In this document: positions 4,994 to 5,598 of the stretch, in pieces | Layout: each line of letters opens with the position of its first letter | Numbering within the stretch: the first letter of the stretch is position 1 | Assembly: GCA_025350345.1 (NCBI GenBank) | Contig: JANXYA010000142.1 | Span: 1 to 5,598, forward strand | Length of the DNA stretch: 5,598 nt | Origin: Gammaproteobacteria bacterium | GTDB taxonomy: Bacteria; Pseudomonadota; Gammaproteobacteria; Steroidobacterales; Steroidobacteraceae | Direction of reading: 5' to 3' | Position numbers and translations under genes: made by a program | The notes under the pieces: model-generated | The model's input: the letters and a program-made list of their open reading frames with translations, nothing else | The model's database searches: none | What the model was told of the DNA's origin: nothing

Positions 4994-5419
4994 ATGAAAA
5001 CCCCTCAGCGGTGGAATTCTCGCCGAACCCCTGGCATTGTGGTGCTAATTGCATTGATTATGGGTCTATTTCTCACGATCTCCAGTGCTCCCGCGTTGGC
5101 AGTGGACCCGGTGAGGGTGACGACCAGCTTTGACGCCCGATTTTCTGCCGCGGTCCTGCGCCAGGTGGCACACCTGTTTTCTGTGGGGTTTGGCCGCAGC
5201 GAGGCGGACCGGGTCAGCCAGGAGATCGACAGCCTCAAGGCCGATCAACCCCGGGTCTGGCAGTTCCAGGTCCAGTACCAGGGCAAGGTGGAGTCACTGG
5301 AGATCCGGGCACTGATGGACGATCTGGGGATGATCGACCTGGATTTCACCGCCAGCCCGGATGCCGCCAAGGCCGTCAGGGACGCCGTCGATACCTACGT
5401 GAACGGACGCGGGCGCTGA
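4994..5419 (+). CDS. Small exported protein of unknown function
   Basis: The product is 141 residues and starts with a classical Sec signal peptide: basic n-region (KTPQRWNSRR, 2-11), hydrophobic core (IVVLIALIMGLFLTI, 15-29) and a PALA/VD cleavage site after Ala36. There is no lipobox cysteine, so a periplasmic or secreted soluble protein of about 105 residues is expected. The mature part is mixed polar, has no cysteine or transmembrane segment, and includes VWQFQVQYQGKVESLEIRAL and DDLGMIDLDFTASPD, which suggests a compact alpha/beta fold. I do not recognise the family. The ATG at 4994 is chosen because it gives the signal peptide directly; an in-frame ATG at 4946 lies inside rluB and would spoil it. 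Only 8 bases separate it from rluB, and its ribosome binding site (AGAGAG) is weak and close, so coupling to rluB or leaderless translation is likely. Confidence 0.75.
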   Translation: MKTPQRWNSRRTPGIVVLIALIMGLFLTISSAPALAVDPVRVTTSFDARFSAAVLRQVAHLFSVGFGRSEADRVSQEIDSLKADQPRVWQFQVQYQGKVESLEIRALMDDLGMIDLDFTASPDAAKAVRDAVDTYVNGRGR

Positions 5420-5493
5420 GCCTCAAGGGCTCGGCCTGCTCCCTAAGTTCCCGTGCCCCCAGAAATTTAGGGGCGTCTGGCCCGAAAACTGCA

Positions 5494-5522
5494 TTGACAC
5501 CCGGCAGCCGCGAAATCAGAAT
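5494..5522 (+). promoter_or_regulatory. Strong promoter for tRNA-Tyr
   Basis: A perfect -35, TTGACA (5494-5499), is followed after exactly 17 bases by CAGAAT (5517-5522, four of six matches to TATAAT). A GC-rich discriminator (ACGCGG) follows, typical of stable-RNA promoters under stringent control. The expected start is near 5528-5530, leaving a leader of about 15 bases before the tRNA. Confidence 0.72.
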
Positions 5523-5538
5523 ACGCGGCTCGTTTTTT
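5506..5538 (+). terminator. Rho-independent terminator of the cysB-rluB unit, interleaved with the tRNA promoter
   Basis: AGCCGCG (5506-5512) and CGCGGCT (5524-5530) form a perfect 7-base stem with an 11-base loop, followed after CG by six T (5533-5538). The loop is longer than usual. The stem-loop spans the spacer, -10 and discriminator of the tRNA-Tyr promoter, so RNA started at that promoter would not contain the 5' arm and would escape termination. Another possible hairpin without a T-run lies at the stop codon of the preceding gene (5415-5435). Confidence 0.6.
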
Positions 5539-5543
5539 CTTGG

Positions 5544-5598
5544 GGAGGGGTACCCAAGCGGCCAACGGGAGCAGACTGTAAATCTGCCGGCTTACGCC
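5544..5598 (+). tRNA. tyrT/tyrU-like: tRNA-Tyr (GTA anticodon), 3' end cut by window edge
   Basis: The first 55 bases of a class II tRNA are present. GGAGGGG starts the acceptor arm. The D stem CCC (5553-5555) pairs with GGG (5567-5569), and the D loop contains AAGCGGCCAA. The anticodon arm GCAGA-CTGTAAA-TCTGC (5571-5587) is a perfect 5-base stem with a 7-base loop and anticodon GTA (5578-5580). A long variable arm GGC-TTAC-GCC (5589-5598) follows, as in bacterial tRNA-Tyr. The sequence is nearly that of E. coli tRNA-Tyr to this point. The T arm, 3' acceptor strand and CCA lie outside. In many beta- and gammaproteobacteria this tRNA heads a tRNA-Gly/tRNA-Thr/tuf cluster; whether that follows here cannot be seen. 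Confidence 0.96.

Noticed and set aside
5415..5435. Hairpin over the stop codon of the exported-protein gene as a terminator
   Set aside because: An 8-base stem with one G-U pair forms, but no T-run follows; the hairpin with T6 at 5506-5538 is the better terminator.
1..5598. CRISPR array, insertion sequence, integrase or phage genes
   Set aside because: No regularly spaced direct repeats, transposase motifs or terminal inverted repeats were seen.

Overview
The window is high-GC DNA that reads as gammaproteobacterial, most likely near the Xanthomonadales or a related early-branching lineage. This rests on a CysB of exactly the enterobacterial length with its effector-contact residues in register, an RluB of gammaproteobacterial type, a tRNA-Tyr(GTA) very close to that of E. 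coli, a minor-pilin (PilE-type) remnant, and a MetX-family acyltransferase whose loops match, from memory, the Xanthomonas enzymes now regarded as serine O-succinyltransferases. No insertion sequence, integrase, phage gene or CRISPR array is visible.

Left part (1-1072), poorly conserved. A minus-strand reading frame with good codon structure runs off the left edge (about 1-105). It is followed by a plus-strand type IV minor-pilin remnant (about 280-682): the globular C-terminal half is intact in one frame, but the N-terminal helix lies in another frame and is damaged. A candidate 65-residue minus-strand gene (679-876) meets it tail to tail, the two stops sharing one CTAG. An AT-richer gap (877-1072) with inverted repeats but no recognisable gene separates this part from the next.

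Central part (1073-4261), a cysteine-biosynthesis locus. cysK (O-acylserine sulfhydrylase, minus) and a MetX-family serine/homoserine O-acyltransferase (minus) overlap and form one transcription unit. Divergent from them is cysB, the LysR-type regulator of sulfur assimilation. The 101-base intergenic region holds a perfect TATAAT for cysB overlapped by an ATAAC-N5-GTTAT dyad with T-N11-A spacing, a good candidate CysB operator. The likely logic is that the acyltransferase activates serine, CysK replaces the acyl group with sulfide, and CysB senses the O-acylserine or its N-acyl isomer and controls both sides.

Right part (4275-5598). rluB (23S rRNA pseudouridine synthase) follows cysB by 13 bases and is probably co-transcribed with it. 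Then comes a short gene for an exported protein of unknown function, preceded by a TATAAT so close to its ATG that a leaderless mRNA is possible. The unit ends in a hairpin plus T6 that is physically interleaved with a strong promoter (TTGACA-N17-CAGAAT, GC-rich discriminator) for a tRNA-Tyr gene cut by the right edge.
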